A stretch of DNA of 64,000 bases. It comes from Citrobacter freundii. GTDB taxonomy: Bacteria > Pseudomonadota > Gammaproteobacteria > Enterobacterales > Enterobacteriaceae. The stretch spans positions 372,001 to 436,000 of the forward strand of contig NZ_JAALBX010000002.1 of assembly GCF_011077955.1 (NCBI RefSeq). The letters are read 5' to 3'. The notes beneath the pieces were generated by a model that was not told the DNA's origin, did no database searches, and worked only from the letters and a program-made list of their open reading frames with translations. Shown here piece by piece: positions 56,953 to 64,000 of the stretch (position 1 is its first letter; each line of letters starts with the position of its first letter). A program made the translations under genes and the position numbers.

Positions 56953-57276
56953 ATGAAAAAATTACTTGTCGTTTTGATCCCCACCTTACTTGCAGGTTGC
57001 TCAACGTATAACAACTTCGTCGAGAAAATGCATACCGACACTCTTGAGTACCAGTGTGACGAAAAGCCATTAACCGTAAACCTTAATAACACCCGTCAGG
57101 AAGTGAGCTTTGTCTATGATGACAAACCGCTCACTCTTAAACAGGGGCTTTCTGCTTCCGGCGCGCGTTATACCGATGGGATTTACGTGTTCTGGTCTAA
57201 AGGCGACAGCGCCACGGTTTACAATAAAGATCGCATCGTGCTGAATAACTGTCAGCTTCAAAACCCGAAACGTTGA
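56953..57276 (+). CDS. mliC: Membrane-bound lysozyme inhibitor MliC
   Basis: A 107-residue lipoprotein (lipobox LAGC, Cys16) of the MliC/PliC C-type lysozyme inhibitor family. Two cysteines ([14 protein letters not shown]) form the family disulfide; the [12 protein letters not shown] stretch is the conserved inhibitory region. The ATG at 56953 with CAGGAT upstream places the signal peptide correctly. It precedes pdxH as in E. coli. Confidence 0.94.
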   Translation: MKKLLVVLIPTLLAGCSTYNNFVEKMHTDTLEYQCDEKPLTVNLNNTRQEVSFVYDDKPLTLKQGLSASGARYTDGIYVFWSKGDSATVYNKDRIVLNNCQLQNPKR

Positions 57277-57333
57277 GATTTTATCGGGTGGGGAGCACAA
57301 TAACGCCACCCGAAAACGTCTCGAAGAATCAAC

Positions 57334-57990
57334 ATGTCTGACCATGATGCCCTGCAACAGATCGCGCATTTACGTCGCGAATACACCAAAGGCGGATTAC
57401 GCCGTCGAGATTTGCCGGAACAACCCCTGACGCTGTTTGAACGTTGGCTTGGTCAGGCCTGTGAGGCGCAACTGGCCGATCCTACTGCCATGGTGGTAGC
57501 GACGGTGGATGAAAATAACCAGCCCTACCAGCGCATCGTATTGCTGAAACATTTTGATGAGCGGGGAATGGTCTTTTATACCAACCTCGGCAGCCGTAAA
57601 GCGCATCAGATAGAGCACAACCCCAACATTAGCCTGCTCTTCCCGTGGCACATGCTGGAGCGCCAGGTCATGGTGACCGGGAAAGCCGAGCGTCTGTCGA
57701 CGCTTGAGGTCGTTAAATACTTCCACAGCCGTCCGCGCGACAGTCAAATTGGCGCCTGGGTGTCGAAGCAGTCGAGCCGCATTTCCGCGCGCGGTATTCT
57801 TGAAAGCAAATTCCTCGAACTTAAGCAGAAATTTCAGCAAGGCGACATTCCCTTGCCCAGTTTCTGGGGCGGGTTTCGCGTGTCCATCGAGCAGATGGAG
57901 TTCTGGCAGGGCGGCGAGCATCGCTTGCACGACCGTTTTTTATACCAGCGCGACGCGGATGCCTGGAAAATAGACAGGCTGGCGCCCTGA
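57334..57990 (+). CDS. pdxH: Pyridoxamine 5'-phosphate oxidase PdxH
   Basis: A 218-residue FMN-dependent oxidase converting PNP and PMP to pyridoxal 5'-phosphate. FMN and substrate motifs: [25 protein letters not shown] (cut here to the core QRIVLLK and YTNLGS), [14 protein letters not shown] and HDRFLYQRD; ends in RLAP. Length equals E. coli PdxH. It is followed by tyrS and pdxY. Confidence 0.97.
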   Translation: MSDHDALQQIAHLRREYTKGGLRRRDLPEQPLTLFERWLGQACEAQLADPTAMVVATVDENNQPYQRIVLLKHFDERGMVFYTNLGSRKAHQIEHNPNISLLFPWHMLERQVMVTGKAERLSTLEVVKYFHSRPRDSQIGAWVSKQSSRISARGILESKFLELKQKFQQGDIPLPSFWGGFRVSIEQMEFWQGGEHRLHDRFLYQRDADAWKIDRLAP

Positions 57991-58119
57991 TCGTCGGTTT
58001 TATTCTTTAAGCGCTGGCACTCATCTGGCGGGCGCTTTATTCTATGAATCCTTTTTTTCACCAGTGGGTGAAAAGCCGTGTACCGGCACAGGTGCAGTCG
58101 TAAATACATGGAGAAATTG

Positions 58120-59394
58120 ATGGCAACCAGCAATTTGATTAAACAATTGCAAGAGCGGGGCCTTGTGGCCCAGGTGACGGACGAAGAAGCGTTAGCAGAG
58201 CGACTGGCGCAAGGGCCAATTGCACTCTATTGCGGTTTCGATCCGACCGCCGATAGCTTGCATCTGGGCCATCTGGTTCCTCTTTTGTGCCTGAAACGCT
58301 TCCAGCAGGCAGGGCATAAGCCAGTGGCGCTGGTGGGCGGCGCGACCGGACTTATCGGCGATCCCAGCTTTAAGGCGGCCGAGCGTAAACTCAATACCGA
58401 AGACACGGTCCAGGAATGGGTTGATAAAATCCGCAAACAGGTCGCACCGTTCCTTGACTTCGACTGCGGTGAAAACGCCGCCATCGCCGCGAACAACTAT
58501 GACTGGTTTGGCAGCATGAATGTGCTGACTTTCCTGCGCGACATTGGCAAGCATTTCTCTGTTAACCAGATGATTAACAAAGAAGCCGTAAAACAGCGTC
58601 TGAATCGCGATGATGTCGGCATCTCTTTTACTGAGTTTTCCTACAACCTGCTGCAGGGTTACGACTTCGCATGCCTGAACGAGCTGTATGGCGTGTCGCT
58701 ACAGATTGGCGGTTCTGACCAGTGGGGCAATATTACCTCTGGTATCGATTTAACCCGTCGTCTGCATCAAAAACAGGTCTTCGGCCTGACGGTTCCGCTT
58801 ATCACGAAAGCAGACGGCACCAAGTTTGGTAAAACGGAAGCGGGCGCAGTGTGGCTTGATCCGAAGAAAACCAGCCCGTACAAATTTTATCAATTCTGGA
58901 TTAACACCGCAGATGCCGATGTTTACCGCTTCCTGAAATTCTTCACGTTTATGGATCTTGATGCCATCAACGCGCTGGAAGAAGAAGATAAAAACAGTGG
59001 TAAAGCGCCGCGCGCGCAGTATGTACTGGCGGATGAAGTGACTCGTCTGGTGCATGGCGAAGAAGGGTTGGTGGCTGCCAAACGCATCACGGAAAGCCTG
59101 TTCAACGGTAATCTGGAATCCCTTAGCGAAGCGGATTTCGAACAACTGGCTCAGGACGGCGTACCGATGATTGAGCTGGCCTCTGGGGCAGATCTTCAGC
59201 AGGCGCTGGTAGACTCAGAACTGCAACCTTCACGCGGGCAGGCACGTAAAACCATCGCGTCTAACGCGGTCACCGTTAACGGCCAAAAACAGGCTGATCC
59301 GGAATATACCTTTAGCGACGCCGACAAACTGTTTGGCCGCTATACCTTATTACGTCGCGGCAAAAAGAATTACTGCTTAGTTTGCTGGAAGTAA
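58120..59394 (+). CDS. tyrS: Tyrosyl-tRNA synthetase
   Basis: A 424-residue class I aminoacyl-tRNA synthetase. The HIGH-type motif is HLGH ([15 protein letters not shown], about residues 38-52) and the KMSKS equivalent is KFGKT near residue 235; a C-terminal S4 RNA-binding domain ([18 protein letters not shown]) follows. The ATG at 58120 (MATSNLIK) aligns with E. coli and has GGAGAAATTG upstream. Confidence 0.98.
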   Translation: MATSNLIKQLQERGLVAQVTDEEALAERLAQGPIALYCGFDPTADSLHLGHLVPLLCLKRFQQAGHKPVALVGGATGLIGDPSFKAAERKLNTEDTVQEWVDKIRKQVAPFLDFDCGENAAIAANNYDWFGSMNVLTFLRDIGKHFSVNQMINKEAVKQRLNRDDVGISFTEFSYNLLQGYDFACLNELYGVSLQIGGSDQWGNITSGIDLTRRLHQKQVFGLTVPLITKADGTKFGKTEAGAVWLDPKKTSPYKFYQFWINTADADVYRFLKFFTFMDLDAINALEEEDKNSGKAPRAQYVLADEVTRLVHGEEGLVAAKRITESLFNGNLESLSEADFEQLAQDGVPMIELASGADLQQALVDSELQPSRGQARKTIASNAVTVNGQKQADPEYTFSDADKLFGRYTLLRRGKKNYCLVCWK

Positions 59395-59406
59395 GAGTTT
59401 GATTTT

Positions 59407-59435
59407 AAGGGCGTGAGAAATCACGCCCTTTTCTT
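59407..59435 (+). terminator. Terminator of tyrS
   Basis: AAGGGCGTGA-GAAA-TCACGCCCTT, a 10-bp stem with a GAAA tetraloop and a T-rich tail, 12 bases past the tyrS stop. Read-through would reach pdxY. Confidence 0.9.
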
Positions 59436-59489
59436 TTACGTGAATGAAGGCGTTTATCGTTCACGGACACGTCGTTGTTGGAAATAAAG

Positions 59490-60350
59490 ATGAAAAATAT
59501 CCTCGCGATCCAATCCCATGTAGTGTTCGGCCATGCCGGAAACAGTGCTGCAGAATTCCCGATGCGTCGACTTGGCGCGAATGTCTGGCCGCTTAACACC
59601 GTACAATTTTCAAATCACACCCAGTATGGTCAATGGACCGGGTGCGTTATGCCGGCAAATCATTTGACCGACATCGTGCAGGGCATTGCCGCCATCGGGC
59701 AACTTCAGCGTTGTGACGCCGTGCTGAGCGGTTATTTGGGATCGGCCGAGCAGGGCGAGCAGATCCTGAACATTGTTCGTCAGGTCAAAGCAGCCAACCC
59801 GGCGGCGAAGTATTTCTGCGATCCGGTAATGGGCCATCCTGAAAAAGGCTGCATCGTCGCGCCAGGCGTCGCCGAATTTCATACCCGTTATGCCATGCCT
59901 GCCAGCGACATTATCGCCCCAAACTTAATTGAGCTTGAAATCCTGACCGGGCATTCAGTCGACTCCGTTGAAGAGGCAGTGAGCGCGGCGCGTGAATTGA
60001 TTGCCGCAGGGCCGCAAATTGTGCTGGTAAAACACCTGGCGCGCGCGGGTTACCGTCTGGATAAATTTGAAATGTTGCTGGTGACCGCGACAGAAGCGTT
60101 ACACATAAGCCGTCCGCTGGTGGATTTTGGCGCGCGTCAGCCGGTGGGTGTGGGCGATGTCACCAGTGGATTGTTGCTGGTCAAACTGTTGCAGGGCGCA
60201 TCGCTTCGCGAAGCACTGGAGCACGTTACGGCCGCGGTTTACGGTGTTATGACCGTCACCTACGAAATGAAAGAATATGAATTGCAGGTCGTGGCGGCGC
60301 AGGATCTGATTGCGCAACCTGAAGTGCGTTTTACAGCGCGCGTGTTGTAA
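59490..60350 (+). CDS. pdxY: Pyridoxal kinase PdxY
   Basis: A 286-residue ribokinase-fold kinase phosphorylating pyridoxal in vitamin B6 salvage. It begins [20 protein letters not shown], with the anion-hole motif in [18 protein letters not shown] near residue 214. The ATG at 59490 matches E. coli. It sits after pdxH-tyrS, keeping the B6 genes together. Confidence 0.96.
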   Translation: MKNILAIQSHVVFGHAGNSAAEFPMRRLGANVWPLNTVQFSNHTQYGQWTGCVMPANHLTDIVQGIAAIGQLQRCDAVLSGYLGSAEQGEQILNIVRQVKAANPAAKYFCDPVMGHPEKGCIVAPGVAEFHTRYAMPASDIIAPNLIELEILTGHSVDSVEEAVSAARELIAAGPQIVLVKHLARAGYRLDKFEMLLVTATEALHISRPLVDFGARQPVGVGDVTSGLLLVKLLQGASLREALEHVTAAVYGVMTVTYEMKEYELQVVAAQDLIAQPEVRFTARVL

Positions 60351-60355
60351 GGCAC

Positions 60356-60382
60356 TAAAAGATGCCTCCAGCAGGAGGCATC
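60356..60382 (-). terminator. Terminator of gstA
   Basis: GATGCCTCC-AGCA-GGAGGCATC, a 9-bp stem with a T-run on the minus strand, located between convergent pdxY and gstA. Confidence 0.85.
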
Positions 60383-60395
60383 GTTCAGGCACCGG

Positions 60396-61001
60396 TTATT
60401 GAATACCTTCCGCCGCCAGTGCGGCTGCGACTGCGGGGCGCGTTTTAACGCGTTCCATATAGTCAGCGATATGCGTGAAGCGCGTCATATCCATATTAAT
60501 GGCATATGCCCAGCGCAGCACGGTGAAAAGATAGGCGTCAGCAACGGTAAAACGCAGCCCCATCAGCCACTGCTTTTCGGTTAACTCATCTTCAATATAC
60601 TGAAATTTCTTTTCCAGCGCCGCACGCGCGATAGGCTTGAACGTGTCCGGCGTATCAGGACGGAACAGCGGCGTAAACCCTTTATGCAGCTCGGTCGCGA
60701 TATAGTTCAGCCACTCCAGGGTGTGATAACGCGTCATGCTGCCTGACGGCGCCAGCAACTGGCGATCAGGGACCTTATCGGCAATAAATTGCACGATAGC
60801 CACGCCTTCGGTCAGCAGCGATCCGTCCTCAAGTTGCAGCGCAGGCACCTGGCCTTTCGGGTTGATTTCCAGATAGTCAGCGCCGTGTTCCGTTTTTTTG
60901 GTCGCGAGATCGACTTTTTCCATCGTGAAATCTAAACCTGCTTCGCGTAATGCGATATGCGGGGAGAGAGAACACGCGCCGGGTTTATAAAACAGTTTCA
61001 T
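60396..61001 (-). CDS. gstA: Glutathione S-transferase GstA
   Basis: A 201-residue beta-class glutathione transferase. The N-terminal thioredoxin-like domain carries the catalytic Cys in [14 protein letters not shown] (Cys10) and the glutathione-binding NPKGQVPAL and LTEGVAI; the C-terminal helical domain includes the N-capping Asp motif [10 protein letters not shown]. The ATG at 61001 (MKLFYKP) follows AAGGAATTGCCC. Confidence 0.95.
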   Translation of the reverse strand: MKLFYKPGACSLSPHIALREAGLDFTMEKVDLATKKTEHGADYLEINPKGQVPALQLEDGSLLTEGVAIVQFIADKVPDRQLLAPSGSMTRYHTLEWLNYIATELHKGFTPLFRPDTPDTFKPIARAALEKKFQYIEDELTEKQWLMGLRFTVADAYLFTVLRWAYAINMDMTRFTHIADYMERVKTRPAVAAALAAEGIQ

Positions 61002-61103
61002 GGGCAATTCCTTAACGCAGTAGAGGATGAGGACGTAGTGATACTACACAGTAACGCATTAGGATTCAGTCGTTTTGATGATTTTTGTGTGAGAGAGAAT
61101 GTC

Positions 61104-61134
61104 AAAAAAAAAGCTGCGCCAAAGGCGCAGCTTT
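61104..61134 (-). terminator. Terminator of dtpA
   Basis: AAGCTGCGCC-AAA-GGCGCAGCTT, a 10-bp stem with a T-run on the minus strand, 17 bases past the dtpA stop. Confidence 0.9.
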
Positions 61135-61150
61135 ATGGAAGCTCAGAAGA

Positions 61151-62656
61151 TCACGCTGTCGCGGTATCTTGCGCTTTCAGCGTTTTTTCATCGTCCTGCG
61201 TCATGCGATTCAGTTTCGGCGCGGTCAGGATCATGATGACGGCGATAACCGCAGTCGCAATACCGATCTGCATAAATACGCGGCCGTAAACTTCCAGCGA
61301 TTGAAGCGGGTCAGTTACGTTTTCCGGTACTGCCATCATATTCGCCACATAGCCGCCCATCAGGTTAGCGCCTGCGGTAGTCAGGAACCAGCTGCCCATG
61401 ATGAAGCCCATCAGACGTTGTGGAACCAACTGAGCAACCATCGCCAGGCCAAGGCCTGAAATCATCAGTTCGCCAAAGCTTTGCAGCGCATAGCTCATGA
61501 TAAGCCAGTTAACGGAGACGATACCGGCGTCGCTTGCAAATTTCGCACCGACCGGCAGGATCAGGAACGCACCGGAACACATCACCATACCGATAGCAAA
61601 TTTATGCGGCATCGGCAGACGGTCGCCCATCTTGTTATAGATAGCGGCAAGGATAGGGCTACCAATCATGATCCAGAACGGGTTCAGTGCCTGATACTGC
61701 TCCGGCTCGAAAGAGATGCCAAGGATAGCGTGCTCAACGTTACGGATTGCGAAGAAGTTCAGAGAAGTCGGCATCTGGCTGTACAGCACGAAGAACACAA
61801 CGGCTTCCAGCATCAGAATAAAGGCGACGATCATCTTACGACGCGCAGCACCCTGCATGGAGAACGCTTCTTTAGCAAAAATAAACACGATACCCAGCGC
61901 GATGAAGCCCAGCACCATACGCGCGATACCCTGGTTATGCAAAAGCCAGGTCGCGATAGTAACCAGTACCACTACGCCTGCAATGGTCGCCAGCAGTTTA
62001 CCGAAATGCACCGGTTCAAAGTCAGGCTGTGAGCCGTAGTCTTTAACCCAGACGCGGCAAAACAGAAAGTTCACCACGGTGATAAGCATACCCACCACGC
62101 TCAGCGAGAACGCAACGCTCCAGCCGTACTGTGCGGCAAGCCACGGGGTTGCCAGCATAGAGAAGAACGAGCCGATGTTGATGGCCATGTAGTACATGGT
62201 AAAAGCGCCATCAAGACGCGGGTCGTCTTTTGCATAGCAGGTAGACAGCAGGGAGGACGGGTTGGCTTTAAACAAACCGTTACCTACCGCGATAGTCGCC
62301 ATGCCGATGTACACCATCGTGGCATCATGACCGGACCACGCCACCAGCGCATAACCAATAGCGAGAACGATAGCGCCGAGCAGAATAACGCGTTTGGTAC
62401 CCAGGACTTTATCGCCCAGCCAGCCGCCAATGGACACCAGTCCATAAACCAGTGCGCTGAAAGAGGAGAACAATGTAATAGAGTCCGCTTCTGACATACC
62501 CAGTTGTTTCACCAGGTAGACGGCCATGATCCCTTGCAGGCCGTAAAAACCAAAACGCTCCCATAACTCTATGGAAAAGATCAAATAGAACGATTTCGGT
62601 TGTTTGAAAGCGTTCATGCTTACGCTTTCGGCTGGTTTTTTGTTTGCAGTCGACAC
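61151..62656 (-). CDS. dtpA: Dipeptide/tripeptide permease DtpA (POT family)
   Basis: A 501-residue proton-dependent oligopeptide transporter with fourteen predicted helices. The ExxER-type proton motif is [13 protein letters not shown] near residue 30; [14 protein letters not shown] is the POT/PTR signature. E. coli DtpA (TppB/YdgR) is 500 residues and is regulated by OmpR and leucine. Confidence 0.96.
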   Translation of the reverse strand: MSTANKKPAESVSMNAFKQPKSFYLIFSIELWERFGFYGLQGIMAVYLVKQLGMSEADSITLFSSFSALVYGLVSIGGWLGDKVLGTKRVILLGAIVLAIGYALVAWSGHDATMVYIGMATIAVGNGLFKANPSSLLSTCYAKDDPRLDGAFTMYYMAINIGSFFSMLATPWLAAQYGWSVAFSLSVVGMLITVVNFLFCRVWVKDYGSQPDFEPVHFGKLLATIAGVVVLVTIATWLLHNQGIARMVLGFIALGIVFIFAKEAFSMQGAARRKMIVAFILMLEAVVFFVLYSQMPTSLNFFAIRNVEHAILGISFEPEQYQALNPFWIMIGSPILAAIYNKMGDRLPMPHKFAIGMVMCSGAFLILPVGAKFASDAGIVSVNWLIMSYALQSFGELMISGLGLAMVAQLVPQRLMGFIMGSWFLTTAGANLMGGYVANMMAVPENVTDPLQSLEVYGRVFMQIGIATAVIAVIMILTAPKLNRMTQDDEKTLKAQDTATA

Positions 62657-63230
62657 ATATACCTCTTTTTTTACGTCCCATAGAAATGGGGAAAAATCAT
62701 AGCGTGATGCCCTTGCCGGCAGTCGCTTTGTAGTTATAAGGAGGGGAAACGGCAGGTAATGTTCCTTATCCTGGACGTGCAGGCAAGTCTTTTGTAATAC
62801 TCTGTTACATATCTTGTTGGCAGAACAATAGTCGTATTGTGTAAATGCCAGCCAGAGTTAAATTTTGATACAAGAATATTAATAGTTGAATTAACTGGCT
62901 GGAGGGGGTGGGAAATGGCTTTCGGTGATATATTCTGCTTTTTAGGTCAAATGACAGTGATATAGTCCAGTTCTTAAACTATGACTGGTCAAATCTGTTG
63001 GCAGGCGTCAGAAGGGTGTAACAATGATTTTAAAATTTTCAGCAAAAAGACACTAATTTTTAACATCACGTTATCCGGGTGATCTAAGTCACATTTTTAT
63101 AGAAATTTTTAGTCGGAAAAGAACGATTGACCGGTATGAGCGATTAGTGGCAGTGGATTATCACTTTGATAAAGCAAAATGGGAGTGCATTGTGTGCATG
63201 TTTGCCCATCACCGATGATGGGCAGGAAAG
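62657..63230. other. Intergenic region dtpA-nth
   Basis: 574 AT-rich bases upstream of dtpA and downstream of nth. It should carry the dtpA promoter. Near nth lies TGCCCATCA-CCGA-TGATGGGCA (63203-63224), a 9-bp stem that may end nth transcription although no T-run follows. No ORF or RNA gene is evident. Confidence 0.45.
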
Positions 63231-63866
63231 TCAGGAATAAACTTTGTCTTTGAATTCACATAAGTCTTCGATAATGCATGAACCGCAGCGGGGTTTACGG
63301 GCAATACACGTGTAACGCCCATGCAGAATCAACCAGTGGTGGCAATCCACTTTAAATTCAGCAGGAACGACATGTAACAATTTCTCTTCGACCTGCTCGA
63401 CGTTTTTGCCCGGCGCAAACTGGGTACGGTTGCAGACGCGGAAAATATGCGTATCTACGGCAATGGTGGGCCAACCAAAAGCGGTGTTCAGTACCACATT
63501 GGCCGTCTTACGCCCAACGCCCGGCAGTGCTTCCAGCGCCTCGCGGTCTTCCGGCACGTTGCCCTGATGTTTCTCAATAAGCAGGCGGCAGGTTTTAATC
63601 ACATTTTCCGCTTTACTGTTAAACAGGCCGATAGTCCGGATGTAATCCTTCACGCCCTCAACGCCCAACGCCAGCATTGCTTGCGGGGTATTTGCCACCG
63701 CAAAAAGACGGGTGGTGGCTTTATTCACGCTGACATCGGTTGCCTGGGCGGAAAGTAATACCGCAATAAGCAACTCAAAGGGTGACGTAAAATTCAGCTC
63801 AGTTGTAGGATGCGGATTGTTTTCACGAAGCCTTGTGAGAATTTCCAGACGTTTCGCTTTATTCAT
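63231..63866 (-). CDS. nth: Endonuclease III (Nth)
   Basis: A 211-residue DNA glycosylase/AP lyase repairing oxidised pyrimidines. The helix-hairpin-helix LPGVGRKTANVVL holds the catalytic Lys120, followed by Asp138 in VDTHIFRV. The C-terminal [4Fe-4S] ligands occur as C-x6-C-x2-C-x5-C. It overlaps the rsxE stop by one base (TAATG) as last gene of the rsx operon. Confidence 0.98.
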   Translation of the reverse strand: MNKAKRLEILTRLRENNPHPTTELNFTSPFELLIAVLLSAQATDVSVNKATTRLFAVANTPQAMLALGVEGVKDYIRTIGLFNSKAENVIKTCRLLIEKHQGNVPEDREALEALPGVGRKTANVVLNTAFGWPTIAVDTHIFRVCNRTQFAPGKNVEQVEEKLLHVVPAEFKVDCHHWLILHGRYTCIARKPRCGSCIIEDLCEFKDKVYS

Positions 63867-64000
63867 TATGCTTTCCCGGCTTCCCCTTCAACAACGGTCT
63901 GCTGCGCCGCGCGGCGGGTTTTCATTTTTTCATCGATAACGTATTTAAGCGCCAGCATTAAGCCAAGGCCGATAAACGCGCCCGGCGGCAGCATGGCCAG
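63866..64000 (-). CDS. rsxE: Electron transport complex subunit RsxE (3' part)
   Basis: The last 44 residues of the membrane subunit E of the Rsx (Rnf-like) complex, which reduces the SoxR [2Fe-2S] cluster in E. coli. Visible is [18 protein letters not shown], then the soluble tail [12 protein letters not shown]. The gene continues past the window end. It is coupled to nth. Confidence 0.95.
   Translation of the reverse strand: MAMLPPGAFIGLGLMLALKYVIDEKMKTRRAAQQTVVEGEAGKA

Overview
The window is a stretch of chromosome from a member of the Enterobacteriaceae. Almost every protein reads as a close orthologue of an Escherichia coli K-12 protein. Gene order matches, in reverse orientation, the E. 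coli segment from btuC to nth/rsxE. Lpp, RprA, the two tRNA-Val genes, CydH and the SlyA operator are nearly letter-for-letter conserved, but other proteins differ enough that the source looks like an Enterobacter/Kosakonia/Cronobacter-type relative rather than E. coli. I cannot name the species from sequence alone.

Layout. 1-4.9 kb: btuC (3' part), btuE, btuD, nlpC, ydiV and selO, all rightward. 5-9.8 kb: aroH and ppsR leftward, ppsA rightward. 9.9-15.1 kb: the sRNA RprA, ydiK, ydiJ and menI. 15.2-15.6 kb: two small uncharacterised ORFs. 16.1-22.8 kb: a chaperone-usher fimbrial operon placed between menI and suf, where E. coli K-12 has no fimbrial genes. 23.8-29.3 kb: sufABCDSE for iron-sulfur cluster assembly. 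29.4-34.1 kb: ldtE, lpp, pykF, a 48-codon ORF, osmC and fumD. 34.5-34.6 kb: two tRNA-Val(GAC) genes. 34.8-48.6 kb: mdtK, ribC, cfa, punC/punR, purR, cydH, ydhP, sodB, mepH, grxD, rnt, gloA and nemA. 48.6-64 kb: nemR, ydhL, ydhF, sodC, ydhKJI, slyA, slyB, anmK, mliC, pdxH, tyrS, pdxY, gstA, dtpA, nth and the 3' end of rsxE.

The core genes cover cobalamin import, aromatic amino acid synthesis, the PEP/pyruvate node (ppsA, ppsR, pykF), Fe-S biogenesis, oxidative and electrophile defence (sodB, sodC, osmC, nemRA, gloA), envelope maintenance (lpp, ldtE, mepH, slyB, nlpC, mliC) and vitamin B6/riboflavin metabolism. Several operators can be read directly: TrpR before aroH, Cra before ppsA and pykF, PurR at purR, NemR at nemR, and SlyA at slyA.

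The unusual part is the fimbrial island. It is AT-rich, especially in its adhesin genes. It carries two tandem, full-length adhesin genes whose 3' halves are almost identical while a central block of the N-terminal domain has diverged. A truncated remnant of the minor subunit gene sits between them, so an adhesin-plus-subunit block was duplicated. Nearly identical 29-base palindromic elements lie at both edges of the island, and a small unrecognised gene ends directly at the right-hand element.
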